Assembly: GCA_016124335.1 (NCBI GenBank)
Contig: WGNX01000012.1
Location: 62,001 to 126,000, forward strand
Length of the DNA: 64,000 bases
DNA from: Alphaproteobacteria bacterium
GTDB taxonomy: Bacteria; Pseudomonadota; Alphaproteobacteria; CACIAM-22H2
Reading direction: 5' to 3'
Each line of letters opens with the position of its first letter. Position 1 is the first letter of the stretch. The notes beneath the pieces were generated by a model, which saw only the letters and a program-made list of their open reading frames with translations, made no database searches and was not told the DNA's origin. Below are positions 35,002 to 46,775 of the stretch, one piece after another. The translations under genes and the position numbers were made by a program.

Positions 35002-35973
35002 ATGCTGCGCCGCCTCCTTTTCCTCACCGCCCTCCTCGCCGCATCGCCCGCGCATGCGGTGGACGAGAAGGCGATGAACGAGGCCGTGCGCCGGAACCAC
35101 ATCGTGCCCGCCTATGCGCAGCTGTCGGCAGCGACAGGGGCCTTCGCAGATCTCGCCGCCAAGGGCTGCGCGGACCGCGAGGCGCTGCGCGGCGGCTTCG
35201 AAGCGACAGTCAACGCCTGGGAGGGCGTCCAGCATATCCGCTTCGGGCCGGCCGAATGGTTCGACCGCGGCGCACGCTTCGAATTCTGGCCCGATCCGCG
35301 CGACATCGTCGGCCGCCAGCTCGCCGGAATCTTCACCAAACGCCAGATTCCGGCTTTCGAAGACAGCAGCGTTGCGATCCAGGGGTTGACGGCGCTTGAA
35401 CGCGTCCTGTGGGACGACGACGGAAGGAAGCTTGCCGACTCGTTCGTCTGCCGCTGGGTCAGCGCCGCAACGGCCGGGCTCGCGGCGATGGCACGCGACA
35501 TGGAAGCCGAATGGCGCGCGGACAAGTTCTTTGCCACGCGCCCGGCCGTCGATTCCGCACGCGACGTCTTCAAGGCACTGCATCTGGCTGTCGAACTTGT
35601 CGCCGATCACAAGCTTGCGCGCCCGCTCGGCGCGAACGCGGCGGCCGCCCGACCGCACCTCGCCGAATTCTGGCGCAGCCGTCTCTCCGGGCAAGCCGTC
35701 GCGGCCAACCTCGACGCGGCGGCCGATCTTTTCGCGGCGATGGTGCCGTTCGTGCCGGACCAGGCGCTCGCCGACGAAGTGACGCGGCGGCTTTCCGCCT
35801 TGCGCGCGAAGGCACGCGGGCTCGATCTCGACGCAGGCTTCGCCGATCCGGCCGCACGTCCGGAAATCGACGGGTTGCGCAAGGACCTGCGCGCACTCAA
35901 GGAACTGCTGGCCACGCGCATGACCGCCGTTCTGGATCTTCCATTGGGGTTCAACGGGCTCGATGGCGATTGA
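35002..35973 (+). CDS. Imelysin family periplasmic protein (second copy)
   Basis: A 323-aa exported protein with a signal peptide (LLFLTALLAASPAHA, cleavage about residue 19). The imelysin core is recognised by VNAWEGVQHIRFGP and IQGLTALERVLWDDDG, the latter replacing the GxHxxE motif of the first copy. It is shorter and diverged from the first copy, as is usual for the paired imelysins in this operon type. It starts 9 bp after the di-heme gene. The last 11 bp overlap the DUF1513 gene in another frame. Confidence 0.82.
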   Translation: MLRRLLFLTALLAASPAHAVDEKAMNEAVRRNHIVPAYAQLSAATGAFADLAAKGCADREALRGGFEATVNAWEGVQHIRFGPAEWFDRGARFEFWPDPRDIVGRQLAGIFTKRQIPAFEDSSVAIQGLTALERVLWDDDGRKLADSFVCRWVSAATAGLAAMARDMEAEWRADKFFATRPAVDSARDVFKALHLAVELVADHKLARPLGANAAAARPHLAEFWRSRLSGQAVAANLDAAADLFAAMVPFVPDQALADEVTRRLSALRAKARGLDLDAGFADPAARPEIDGLRKDLRALKELLATRMTAVLDLPLGFNGLDGD

Positions 35974-36994
35974 CCTGACACGACGGGGCTTCATCGGCCT
36001 TGCGGCCGCCATGCCCTTCGCGCGGCCGGCGGACGCTCGGGCGCACATCGCCTATCTCACCTGCGGACGCGAGCTCGAAAGCACGATGGATTTTGCCTTC
36101 GGGCTTTCGCGCGACGGCGACATCGCGTGGCGGACACGCCTGCCGGCGCGCGGCCATGGCTTCGCGCGCCACGCCGGCGCCGCCGTGTTTTTCGGCCGTC
36201 GCCCCGGCGCATTCGCCGCCGTTCTCGGCATCGAGCGCGGCGAGATCCGCGCGTGGCTGAAGCCGGCAGCGGGCCATGTCTTTGCCGGACATGGCGTTTT
36301 CCTCGCCGACGGAAATCTGCTTGCAAGCGTCGAATACGCGAAGGCCGATGCGGCAGGCGCCGTCAGCTTGCGCGAGACACATCGCGGCTTCCGCGAAATC
36401 GCGCGCTGGCCAACCGGCGGCGTCGATCCGCACGAGATGATCCTCGCCGACGGCCATCTCGTGGTCGCCAATGGCGGCATCCCGGAGGGCTTCCGGCCAA
36501 GGCACGACGATCCGGCACTCTGCCGACCTTCGATAGCCCGCTTCGATCCGCATTCGGCCCGTCTCACCGATTTTGCCGAACCTGACGTCGCGTTGCGCCG
36601 CATCAGCCTGCGCCATCTCGCCCTCGCGCGCGGCAGGGTCATGATCGCCGGCCAGGATCAGGGCAGCCCCGCGGACGATATGCCGGTGCTGGTCGAGGTC
36701 GGTCCTGGCGGGCTTATTCACCGTGCGGCCGATTGCCTGCACGGCTATGCCGGCAGCATCGCTTCAGGTGCAGGCGGCCTGTGCCTGACGGGTCCGCGCG
36801 CGAACCGCGCGCTGGTTCTCGACAATGCCGGGACATCGCACGAAATCGACCTGCGCGACGTGTGCGGCGTGGCGCCATCGGCTGACGGATTTTTCCTCAG
36901 TGGCGGTGCCGGCGATCTTGACTGGACGAAAGGCGGTGCACGCCGGCACGCCGGCATCGCCTTCGACAATCACATGCTGGCGCTCGATATTTAG
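35963..36994 (+). CDS. DUF1513 beta-propeller-like protein with Tat signal
   Basis: A 343-aa exported protein. The N-terminus DLTRRGFIGLAAAMPFARPA contains a twin-arginine motif (TRRGFIG) followed by a hydrophobic stretch, so it is probably folded in the cytoplasm and secreted by Tat. Repeated blocks such as VFLADGNLLASVEY and EMILADGHLVVANGG indicate a beta-propeller. DUF1513 proteins accompany imelysins and di-heme oxidoreductases; their activity is unknown. It overlaps the second imelysin by 11 bp and ends 4 bp inside a convergent gene. Confidence 0.85.
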   Translation: MAIDLTRRGFIGLAAAMPFARPADARAHIAYLTCGRELESTMDFAFGLSRDGDIAWRTRLPARGHGFARHAGAAVFFGRRPGAFAAVLGIERGEIRAWLKPAAGHVFAGHGVFLADGNLLASVEYAKADAAGAVSLRETHRGFREIARWPTGGVDPHEMILADGHLVVANGGIPEGFRPRHDDPALCRPSIARFDPHSARLTDFAEPDVALRRISLRHLALARGRVMIAGQDQGSPADDMPVLVEVGPGGLIHRAADCLHGYAGSIASGAGGLCLTGPRANRALVLDNAGTSHEIDLRDVCGVAPSADGFFLSGGAGDLDWTKGGARRHAGIAFDNHMLALDI

Positions 36995-37542
36995 GCGAAC
37001 GGCCGGTCACGCAGCTCGGCGGCCACACCCGCGTCGAGCGGCGTTTCATATGTCATGAGCATGAGGCCGAGCGTCAGATAGAAGCCGACGGTCGCGATCA
37101 GGTCGAAGACCGCCCGCCGGCCGATCGCGGCGGCAAGTTCAGCCTCCAGCGGCGGCGGCAGGCGCTTGGCGTCGAACAGCGCGTCGACCGCGCGCGCGAT
37201 CAGTCCGTCTTCGCCGTCCGGCATCGCGCGCATTGCGGAAATCCGCGCATCGGAAAGTCCGACCGCCCGACCGCGGCTGACATGGTGCGACCATTCGTAC
37301 GCCGATCCCATCCGGTGCGCGGCACGCAGGATCACCAGCTCGGAGCGTTCGGGCCCGAGCGCGCTATCCTTGACCACGTGCTGGCGAAGCGGTGCCCACG
37401 CGCGCAGCAAGGCAGGATTGTGTGCCATCGTGCGATAGACATTGAGCGCGCCGGCAAATCCCTCGCGCATGTCGGCAATTTCCGCGGGCCAGTCGGCATC
37501 CGGGACGGGCTGGCAGGGTCGCCCCGGGATTTCTTCAGCCAT
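36991..37542 (-). CDS. Carboxymuconolactone decarboxylase-like protein (AhpD superfamily)
   Basis: A 183-aa helical protein. The motif SAYEWSHHVSRGRAVGLSD is the CMD family core; it carries EWxxH rather than the CxxC of AhpD peroxidase, so it is probably not a peroxiredoxin partner. Members act as small decarboxylases or remain uncharacterised. ATG 37542 (MAEEIPGRP) overlaps the end of the upstream aminotransferase gene by 8 bp, so the two are likely co-transcribed. An upstream extension inside that gene is not supported. Confidence 0.82.
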   Translation of the reverse strand: MAEEIPGRPCQPVPDADWPAEIADMREGFAGALNVYRTMAHNPALLRAWAPLRQHVVKDSALGPERSELVILRAAHRMGSAYEWSHHVSRGRAVGLSDARISAMRAMPDGEDGLIARAVDALFDAKRLPPPLEAELAAAIGRRAVFDLIATVGFYLTLGLMLMTYETPLDAGVAAELRDRPFA

Positions 37543-38872
37543 CGGCAAGGGCCGCATCGATCGCATCGCCAAGCGTGCGCGCGGCAAACGCGATTTCCTC
37601 GGGCGTCGACACATAGGGTGGGGCGAGCATCACATGGTCGCCGTTTCGCCCGTCAACCGTGCCGCCCATCGAATAACAGAGGAGCCCGCGCGCGAAAGCC
37701 TCGCGCTTGATCTTCGCGTGCAGCTGGCGTTTCGGGTCGAACGGCGCTTTGGTCCGCCGGTCGGCAACAAGTTCGACCGCCCAGAACAGCCCGCGGCCGC
37801 GAATGTCGCCGACATGCGCGTGGTTGCCGAGGCGTTCGGTCAAGGCCTGCTCGAGCTCCGCGCCGCGACGGCGCACCGCATCGAGGAGGTTTTCCTCGCG
37901 GATCGTCTCTTGGACGGCGAGCGCTGCCGCACAGGCCATCGGATGGCCAAGATAGGTGTGGCCGTGCATGAAGGCACCCGAGCCCGCTTCGATCGCCTTG
38001 GCGATACCCGGCGCGATCACGATCGCGCCGATCGGCTGGGCGCCGCCGCCAAGCCCCTTGGCGATGGCAACAATATCGGGCCGGATATTCTCGGTCTCGT
38101 AGGCGAACAGCGTTCCGCAGCGTCCCATGCCGCACATGACTTCATCGAGGATCAGCAGGATCCCGTGGCGCTTGCAGATCGCATCCACCCGCGCGAGATA
38201 GCCGGGAACCGGTGCCGTGCAGCCTTGTGTCGCCCCGCCCACCGTTTCGGCGACGAACGCGATCACGGTCTCGGCACCCAATTCGGCAAGCTTGGCTTCC
38301 AGTTCGCCCGCAAGCCGCGCGCCATAGGCTTCCTCGCTCTCGCCGTCGTGCCGGTTGCGATAGGCATAACAGGGCCCGACGAGATGGGTCTCGGCAAGAA
38401 GCGGGGCGAACATCGCGCGCCGCAGCGCGTTGCCGCCCACACCCAGCGCACCCAGCGTGTTGCCGTGATAGCTCTGCTGGCGCGCAAGAAAGCGCGTGCG
38501 CTGCTTCTGCCCGATCTCGACGAAATACTGGCGCGCGAGCTTGAGCGCCGCCTCCATCGCCTCGGACCCGCCCGAAACGAAATAGACCTTTTCCATGGGT
38601 GAAGGCGCCGACGCGACCAGAAGCGCGCCGAGCTTTTCCATCGGCTCGTTCGAGAAGAATGATGTGTGGGCATAGTCGAGCGTGTCGATCTGGCGATGCA
38701 GCGCCTCGCGCACGCGCGGATGGCTGTGGCCGAGGCAGCTGACGGCAGCGCCGCCGGACCCGTCGAAGTAGCGTTTGCCTTCCGCATCGACGAGATAGTT
38801 TCCCTCGCCGCGCACCGCGATAGGCGGCGCATTCCGGCCGCGATGGAGGATGGGGGACATGCCGTTCGTCAC
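37535..38872 (-). CDS. Class III aminotransferase (PLP, omega-aminotransferase type)
   Basis: A 445-aa PLP enzyme. Key blocks are YFDGSGGAAVSCLGHSHP, VSGGSEAMEAALKLARQY, LILDEVMCGMGRCG (the Asp that contacts the PLP nitrogen) and AIAKGLGGGAQPIGA, which holds the Schiff-base lysine. It transfers an omega or alpha amino group between amino acids, amines and keto acids; the specific donor is unknown. GTG at 38872 has GGAG eight bases upstream and is preferred over ATG 38860 and a TTG at 38923. It is coupled to the CMD-like gene. Confidence 0.88.
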   Translation of the reverse strand: MTNGMSPILHRGRNAPPIAVRGEGNYLVDAEGKRYFDGSGGAAVSCLGHSHPRVREALHRQIDTLDYAHTSFFSNEPMEKLGALLVASAPSPMEKVYFVSGGSEAMEAALKLARQYFVEIGQKQRTRFLARQQSYHGNTLGALGVGGNALRRAMFAPLLAETHLVGPCYAYRNRHDGESEEAYGARLAGELEAKLAELGAETVIAFVAETVGGATQGCTAPVPGYLARVDAICKRHGILLILDEVMCGMGRCGTLFAYETENIRPDIVAIAKGLGGGAQPIGAIVIAPGIAKAIEAGSGAFMHGHTYLGHPMACAAALAVQETIREENLLDAVRRRGAELEQALTERLGNHAHVGDIRGRGLFWAVELVADRRTKAPFDPKRQLHAKIKREAFARGLLCYSMGGTVDGRNGDHVMLAPPYVSTPEEIAFAARTLGDAIDAALADG

Positions 38873-38938
38873 GATCCGCGCTCCTGTCGCGCACAGTGTC
38901 GCGGCGCGCGGCGGAACGGTCAAGCGCCCGCCCGCGGC

Positions 38939-39418
38939 TCAGGTGATGTCGAAGTGCGCCACATTGACGACGATCCGGACGTCGGCACCGCCATCCGAGA
39001 ACGGAAGCAGGATGCGCGAATATCTGCGATATTCGCGATGCATCCAGGAAAGGTTCCGCTCCACATGGTGCGGCCGGCCTGTGCGCACCACGCCATCGTA
39101 TTCCGGCTGGATCGTCGCATTGTCGCGACCGTGAAATTCCGCCATATCGAGCCCCGTCAGTTCGCGGCCGTGGATTTCCACCATCTTCGTTCCCGCAAGC
39201 CGGCAACGATATCGTCCGCCCGCGACGACGTCCCACATGATTACATGGGGCATGATGTCGGGAATCTCGATCGGATCAAAGTCCGCCCGATCCGGCACGC
39301 GGCGCGTTGCACGCAGGCTCAGCCAGTAACCGAACGCACGGACGAGCCGTTCGCTCTTCAGTTCCGCGGGGTCGAACGGTCGCCCGGCGGCTGGATCGGC
39401 CTTCTCCATGCGGCACAT
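38939..39418 (-). CDS. PAS_5-like domain protein (copy 1)
   Basis: A single-domain protein of about 159 residues (156 if the second ATG at 39409 is used). The central part PDRADFDPIEIPDIMPHVIMWD is split here only for citation; with YRCRLAGTKMVEIHGRELTG it matches the PAS_5 group common in Rhodospirillales-type genomes. It has no output domain, so it may bind a ligand and act through a partner. A related protein is encoded at 40177-40701. It lies 66 bp upstream of the class III aminotransferase gene on the same strand. Confidence 0.72.
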   Translation of the reverse strand: MCRMEKADPAAGRPFDPAELKSERLVRAFGYWLSLRATRRVPDRADFDPIEIPDIMPHVIMWDVVAGGRYRCRLAGTKMVEIHGRELTGLDMAEFHGRDNATIQPEYDGVVRTGRPHHVERNLSWMHREYRRYSRILLPFSDGGADVRIVVNVAHFDIT

Positions 39419-39471
39419 TTAAGCACCGGTCGGGCGTTTCGGGAACCGGCGCAATTGGAGCCTTCGCCGGT

Positions 39472-40083
39472 CTAGTCCGGCAGCGGCAGGCGGCGCGGTT
39501 CGCGGCCGAAGACGCGATGGACCATCGGCATGAACGTCTCGAGCGGCTCTTCGCGGATCGCCGGATCGATCGCGCATTGATCGTATTTGGCGACGAATTC
39601 AGCCGTCATCGCAAAACACGGATGGCCGCGCCATTTCTCGCGCGCGTACCGGTCGGCGTCGGGATGCTCGATATAGTGGATTGCCTGGAAATACTGGTGG
39701 TGCGCCAGCAGCCACACGAGATCCTCGCTCACATAGGGCGCGAAGAGCTGGGCCGCGAAAGCGCCGTGCGTGGCATTGCAGGTGACGAATCCGATGTCGT
39801 GCAGCAGCGCCATCACGACATAGTCCTCCGGCCTGCCATCCTTCAGCGCCAGCGTCGCGGATTGCAGGCAGTGGCGGTAGTTGTTGATCTGGTAGCCGAA
39901 AGTCGGGTCGCCGGCCGTCGCCGCAAGCAGGCGCACGACTTGTGCGGCGAGCTGTTCCTTCATGTAGGCCGGCCGCTGCGCTTTCAGGACCGCCCAGTCG
40001 CCGGTACGGAAATCGTTCAGTTCGCGCTTTTCGACATAGCGCCAACCTTCATCCAGTAACGGCGAGCGTCCGCCCGTCTGCAT
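39472..40083 (-). CDS. HD-domain protein, MIOX/PhnZ-like helical fold
   Basis: A 203-aa protein. Metal-binding residues are recognisable: His71 (NNYRHCLQSA), the HD pair His95-Asp96 (LLHDIGF), His106 (ATHGAFAAQ) and a His pair near 128-129 (LLAHHQYFQ). This arrangement resembles mixed-valent diiron HD oxygenases such as PhnZ and MIOX rather than classical HD phosphohydrolases, but the second HD-loop histidine is replaced by Phe. ATG 40083 is chosen because GGAG lies eight bases upstream; earlier ATGs at 40104 and 40116 lack one. Activity is unknown. Confidence 0.75.
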   Translation of the reverse strand: MQTGGRSPLLDEGWRYVEKRELNDFRTGDWAVLKAQRPAYMKEQLAAQVVRLLAATAGDPTFGYQINNYRHCLQSATLALKDGRPEDYVVMALLHDIGFVTCNATHGAFAAQLFAPYVSEDLVWLLAHHQYFQAIHYIEHPDADRYAREKWRGHPCFAMTAEFVAKYDQCAIDPAIREEPLETFMPMVHRVFGREPRRLPLPD

Positions 40084-40176
40084 CGTCCGATCTCCTTCGG
40101 CCATGGAACCGGCCATTCAATTCGCATGCCGTCGTCCGGCCTACCGGCGGGTTTGCCCGCCTTCGATCGGGACAAG

Positions 40177-40701
40177 CTATCCGGCATCCAAATGACGGAC
40201 CGACACGATCTGCCATTGCTCCCGGGTGAACGGCACGAAGTTCGAAATCAACCGATATGTGTTTGCGTCGCAGTCGAACGATCCAAGCACCATGTCGACG
40301 GTCTTGCCGTCCGCGGCGAGAGGAAGCAGGAGAACCCGATAGGTGAGTTCGCCGTGGCCGGCGACGACCAATCTCTCGAGCGAAAGCGTCGGCCGTCGGG
40401 AGGCGCATACCGATTTGTAGAGGGCGACGGCCGACGGCCAGTTCTCTCCGAATGTCTCCTCGCCGACGGATTTGCCCGCGAAATTCGAGTCCCATATCTC
40501 GACGAAAATTCCACCAGCAAGCCGGAACTGGAATTCGATTTCCGATTCGACGTCGACCAGAAAATAGTATGGAAGCCCGGCGCCGAACTCGACCGGATCG
40601 AAATGCCGCCGGCCAGGCACGAGGCCGGCGGCCGAAGCGGCGCCTTGCCACCACACGAGAACCTGACGGGCAGGCTCCGATAAGGCGTGAATCGAACCCA
40701 T
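40177..40701 (-). CDS. PAS_5-like domain protein (copy 2)
   Basis: A 174-aa protein with the same overall pattern as the protein at 38939: an N-terminal helix (VLVWWQGAAS), RRHFDPVEFGAGLPYYFLVD, and a ligand-pocket-like block FQFRLAGGIFVEIWDSNFAG. Sequence identity to copy 1 is low, but the shared order suggests the same PAS_5 family. No ribosome-binding site is obvious before the ATG, and no output domain is present. It precedes the HD-domain gene by about 90 bp on the same strand. Confidence 0.65.
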   Translation of the reverse strand: MGSIHALSEPARQVLVWWQGAASAAGLVPGRRHFDPVEFGAGLPYYFLVDVESEIEFQFRLAGGIFVEIWDSNFAGKSVGEETFGENWPSAVALYKSVCASRRPTLSLERLVVAGHGELTYRVLLLPLAADGKTVDMVLGSFDCDANTYRLISNFVPFTREQWQIVSVRHLDAG

Positions 40702-41011
40702 TCAAAATCACTTGGCGTCGCCCGAGCGCCGCCACCCCCTTGGTCAGCTTATTCCGATCGACCGAACCAGCCGACGGAGCGGCTTCGGTCCGATCAATGC
40801 AGAAACGTCTCATGTAAGTATGTAAACCGAAGGGCTGGTTATCTGAAATTCCAATTCATCCATTTCGGTGGAAGAAACATATTTCGGCCCGCAAACGACG
40901 GGTGATGTGAAACCGCAACCCGACATGTGCGCTTCTAGGATATCGGAAAGATCGAGGCTCGCTACAGAATCAGTTCAATTATCTGGGACTCGAATTTTCC
41001 GCAGTTTGATT
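40702..41011. other. Intergenic region, 310 bp, lower GC
   Basis: No convincing ORF. It is richer in A and T than its surroundings. A bulged hairpin lies at 40760-40790 (GACCGAA plus GCCG pairing with CGGC plus TTCGGTC, 3-base bulge). It presumably holds the promoter of the PAS_5 gene and the 3-prime end of the DMT exporter transcript. I see no attachment-site duplication or mobile element. Confidence 0.5.
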
Positions 41012-41902
41012 TCAACTATTTGTCTGTTTGGACCGCGCTTCAGCGGCAAGATTGACGATCACGCCGCCGATCACGACGAGAGCGCCGATGAGGACTGGCA
41101 GCTCCGGCACTTCCGCATAGAACAGCCAGCCGATCAGGGCGATCAGCGGCACGCGCAGAAAGTCGATCGGGACCACCAACGTCGCGTCCCCATGGCGGAA
41201 CGCGTTGGTAAAGCAGTAATGGGCGAGAAAGCCGGTGATCCCGAGAACGGGAACCCAGATGCTCCAGACGATGTTATCGACGATCAATGGCGACCCACCT
41301 GCGGCCCAGTTCGCCGCCGCATTCATCGGCAACTGCATCAGATTCATCCAGAACATGATCGACCAGGTCGAGTTGGAGCCTGTCAGGAGCTTCGTCGTCG
41401 TAATCTGGATCCCGAAGAAAACGGCGGCCAGAACGACGGCCAAGGCCTCTGGCCGAAAACTGTCGAGCCCCGGACGGAGAATGATCACGACGCCCAAGAA
41501 TCCGAGCACTACGGCGACGCCACGGAGCAAAGTCATTCGCTCGTTCAAGAAGAGAACGGCGAATAATGCAACCCATGCCGGCGTCGTGAACTCAAGCGCG
41601 AAAACGGTCGCGAGCGGCAATACGGTGACCGCCCACACCCAAAGCGCCTGCCCCGCAAAGTGGGCCACATTTCGCAATAGATAGATTTCCGGCCGTACCA
41701 TGCGCACGACCTGGTCGGGCCCCGGCGCCAAGAGCATCATGCCGGCCAGGATTACCAGGCCGCCTATGTTACGAACGGCCAGTATTTCAAATGTCGTCAT
41801 TTCGTCGTGAAGGCCGCGCACCGAAAGTGCGACGCCTACGAAAGATACGAGTGTTCCCGACATCCAGAAGAGAACGAGTAGCGACTTGCGTTCGATCGGC
41901 AC
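41012..41902 (-). CDS. DMT-superfamily (EamA) transporter
   Basis: About 296 residues with ten hydrophobic helices arranged as two EamA repeats, including FALEFTTPAWVALFAVLFL at the end of the first repeat and GWLFYAEVPELPVLIGAL in the second. The family exports amino acids, metabolites or purines. The start is uncertain: GTG 41902 is chosen, while a TTG at 41932 would add ten residues, and neither has a good ribosome-binding site. It follows gyrB on the same strand by a few tens of bases. Confidence 0.85.
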   Translation of the reverse strand: MPIERKSLLVLFWMSGTLVSFVGVALSVRGLHDEMTTFEILAVRNIGGLVILAGMMLLAPGPDQVVRMVRPEIYLLRNVAHFAGQALWVWAVTVLPLATVFALEFTTPAWVALFAVLFLNERMTLLRGVAVVLGFLGVVIILRPGLDSFRPEALAVVLAAVFFGIQITTTKLLTGSNSTWSIMFWMNLMQLPMNAAANWAAGGSPLIVDNIVWSIWVPVLGITGFLAHYCFTNAFRHGDATLVVPIDFLRVPLIALIGWLFYAEVPELPVLIGALVVIGGVIVNLAAEARSKQTNS

Positions 41903-41957
41903 GGGAAAACCGTCATCTGTCAAAGAAGGCAAACATGCCGGTGAAGCAGCAAGCGCT

Positions 41958-44417
<2,460 letters not shown>

Positions 44418-45584
44418 TCAGGCGGATACGGCCCCGCCGGCGGCGACACGCAACATGTGCGCGCGCCCGGCGAGCGGGGCGAATGCGTCCTCGTCGGCGC
44501 CGGTCGCCCAGAACTGGGCCCCCAGTGCGACGAGTTCGTCGAATAGATGGGTGCGGCGGACCGGATCGAGATGGGCCGCGATTTCATCGAGAAGCAGGAT
44601 CGGCGGCGCGCCGCGCTCGGCGGCAAGTTCGCGCGCATAAGCCAGGACGAGCGAAACCAGCAGCGCCTTCTGCTCGCCCGTCGAAAGGCGGGCGGCGGGT
44701 GCGTCTTTTTGCACCCAATGCGCCACGAGATCGCCGCGATGCGGCCCGAAGGCGGTCGTACCGCTTTCGGCATCGGCCGCACGGTTGGCGGCGAGGATTT
44801 CGCGTGCGCGTTCTTCCAGCGCCAGCGCCGGCATCTCGGCGCAAAGCCGCTCGATTTCGCCGGCAAGCGACAGGGCCGGCGTCGGGAACGGGCCGACCGC
44901 GGCGCGTGCGGCGCGGTCGAGCCGCGCCACGGTCTGCGCACGGGCGATGGCGATCACCGTGCCGTGGCGCGCGAGCGATTCTTCCAGTGCACAAAGCCAC
45001 GCCGGATCGGCGCCACCCTCGGCCAGCAGGCGCGCGCGTTCGCGCAGCGAATGCTCATAGGCCGCGACCTGCCCCGCATGCTCGGAATCGAAACCGTAGA
45101 CGAGCCGGTCGAGGAAACGCCGGCGTGCACTTGCCCCCTCGGCGAAGAGCCGGTCCATCTCCGGCATCAGCCAGACGATCGCAAGGCGGCGCGCAAGTTC
45201 GGCCTGGCCGCGCTGCGGCTTGCCGTCGATGCGCACGACGCGCTTGTCGCCTTCGCCACGACCCGTGCCGATGCGAAGTTCCTCGCCGCCGCATCGCAGT
45301 TCGGCCGATACGGCCCACGGTCCCGCACCGCCCGCGCGGTCCGGCTCGTGGATGCGCGCGCGGCGCATGCCGCGACCGGGGGCGAGAAACGATATCGCTT
45401 CGAGCAGATTGGTCTTGCCGGCGCCGTTGGGACCGACCAGCGCCACCGGCCCCGCCGGCACGTCGAGGCGCAGATTCGCGTAGCACCGGAATTCGCTCAG
45501 GTCGAGGCGCAGGACGGCCGCGCGCACCTCGCCGCGCGCCGCGGCCGTTGGAAAGGGAACGATCCGGGCGGGAACCGCCGTCAC
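44418..45584 (-). CDS. recF: DNA replication and repair protein RecF
   Basis: A 388-aa SMC-like ATPase that helps load RecA at single-strand gaps and restart forks. Walker A is LVGPNGAGKTNLLEAIS near residues 47-63, the ABC-type signature is ARLSTGEQKALLVSL, and Walker B is ILLLDEIAAHLDP. The start is GTG at 45584, which begins one base after the dnaN stop; the frame upstream only overlaps dnaN. gyrB follows 12 bp after the stop. Confidence 0.95.
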   Translation of the reverse strand: MTAVPARIVPFPTAAARGEVRAAVLRLDLSEFRCYANLRLDVPAGPVALVGPNGAGKTNLLEAISFLAPGRGMRRARIHEPDRAGGAGPWAVSAELRCGGEELRIGTGRGEGDKRVVRIDGKPQRGQAELARRLAIVWLMPEMDRLFAEGASARRRFLDRLVYGFDSEHAGQVAAYEHSLRERARLLAEGGADPAWLCALEESLARHGTVIAIARAQTVARLDRAARAAVGPFPTPALSLAGEIERLCAEMPALALEERAREILAANRAADAESGTTAFGPHRGDLVAHWVQKDAPAARLSTGEQKALLVSLVLAYARELAAERGAPPILLLDEIAAHLDPVRRTHLFDELVALGAQFWATGADEDAFAPLAGRAHMLRVAAGGAVSA

Positions 45585-45585
45585 C

Positions 45586-46719
45586 TCAAACGCGCATCGG
45601 CATGAGGACGTAGAGCGCGCTCGGGTCGGATGCATCTGCCACCAGCGTGGGCGAAGCGGCATCGGCCATCTTGAATGTCGCGTTCTCGCCTTCGATCTGC
45701 TCGGCGATGTCGAGCAGGTAGCGCGCGTTGAACCCGATCTCGATCGTCGGGCCCTGATAGGCGATCTCGATTTCCTCGCTCGCCGTACCCGCATCGGGGC
45801 TGTTCGCGGTCAGCGTGAGCAGGCCCTTGGAGGCGGCAAGCTTCACCGCGCGCGATTTTTCGGTCGAGATCGTGGCCACGCGATCGACGGCGGCCGCGAA
45901 GAGCTTGCGGTCGACCTCCATGGACTTGTCGTTGCCCGAAGGGATGACGCGCTCGTAATCCGGGAAGGCCCCGTCGATGAGCTTGGAAACGAGCACCGCA
46001 TCGCCGAAGGCAAATCGCACGCGCGTGTCGGAGAGCGAGACCTGCACGGCGCCGGCCGTCTCGTCGATGAGCTTGCGCACTTCCATCACGGTCTTGCGCG
46101 GCACGATCACGCCGGGGATCTTCGCGGCCCCGTCGGGCAGCGGCATTTCGAGCCGCGCGAGGCGATGGCCGTCGGTGGCAACCGCGCGCAGCACGTCCAC
46201 GCCCGCGGACTTGGCGGCGTGCACATAGATGCCGTTGAGGTAATAGCGCGTTTCCTCGGTCGAGATCGCGAAGCGCGTCTTGTCGATCAGCGTCTTCAGG
46301 TCTTCGGCCAGAATCTCGAAGCCATGCGGCAGGTCGCCGGCCGCCATCTTCGGGAAATCGTCGGCCGGCAGGGCCGCGAGGCTGAAGCTCGACCGGCCGG
46401 CGCGCAGCGCCACCTGGCCTTTTTCCGACGACCATTCGAGTCCGACCTGGCTGCCGTCGGGCAGCTTGCGCACGATCTCGTAGAGCGTGTGGGCCTGCAC
46501 GGTCGTCGAACCGGCCTTGGCGACTTCGGCCGAAACCGTTTCGACGAACGCGACGTCCATGTCCGTCGCGGTCAGCGACAGCTTGCCCGCCCCGCCCTTT
46601 GCCGACGTGGCCTCAAGAAGCACATTGGACAGGATCGGGATCGTGTTTCGGCGTTCGACGACGCTCTGGATGTGGCCCAGCGCCTTCAGGAGGGCGGCGC
46701 GCTCGATGGTGATTTTCAT
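45586..46719 (-). CDS. dnaN: DNA polymerase III beta sliding clamp
   Basis: A 377-aa clamp with three repeated domains. The N-terminus MKITIERAALLKALGHIQSV, the middle TRYYLNGIYVH and ATDGHRLARLE, and the C-terminal end YVLMPMRV are characteristic. It encircles DNA and tethers polymerase III. ATG 46719 is the conserved start; a longer frame upstream is not supported. It is separated from dnaA by the pcp gene and a 119-bp gap that holds a hairpin and a possible -10, so it may have its own promoter as well as read-through. Confidence 0.97.
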   Translation of the reverse strand: MKITIERAALLKALGHIQSVVERRNTIPILSNVLLEATSAKGGAGKLSLTATDMDVAFVETVSAEVAKAGSTTVQAHTLYEIVRKLPDGSQVGLEWSSEKGQVALRAGRSSFSLAALPADDFPKMAAGDLPHGFEILAEDLKTLIDKTRFAISTEETRYYLNGIYVHAAKSAGVDVLRAVATDGHRLARLEMPLPDGAAKIPGVIVPRKTVMEVRKLIDETAGAVQVSLSDTRVRFAFGDAVLVSKLIDGAFPDYERVIPSGNDKSMEVDRKLFAAAVDRVATISTEKSRAVKLAASKGLLTLTANSPDAGTASEEIEIAYQGPTIEIGFNARYLLDIAEQIEGENATFKMADAASPTLVADASDPSALYVLMPMRV

Positions 46720-46775
46720 CTCGGGTGCGGTCTCGAAAAAGGGTGGGTCCGGCAACGCGAATCGGTTGGCCGGCG

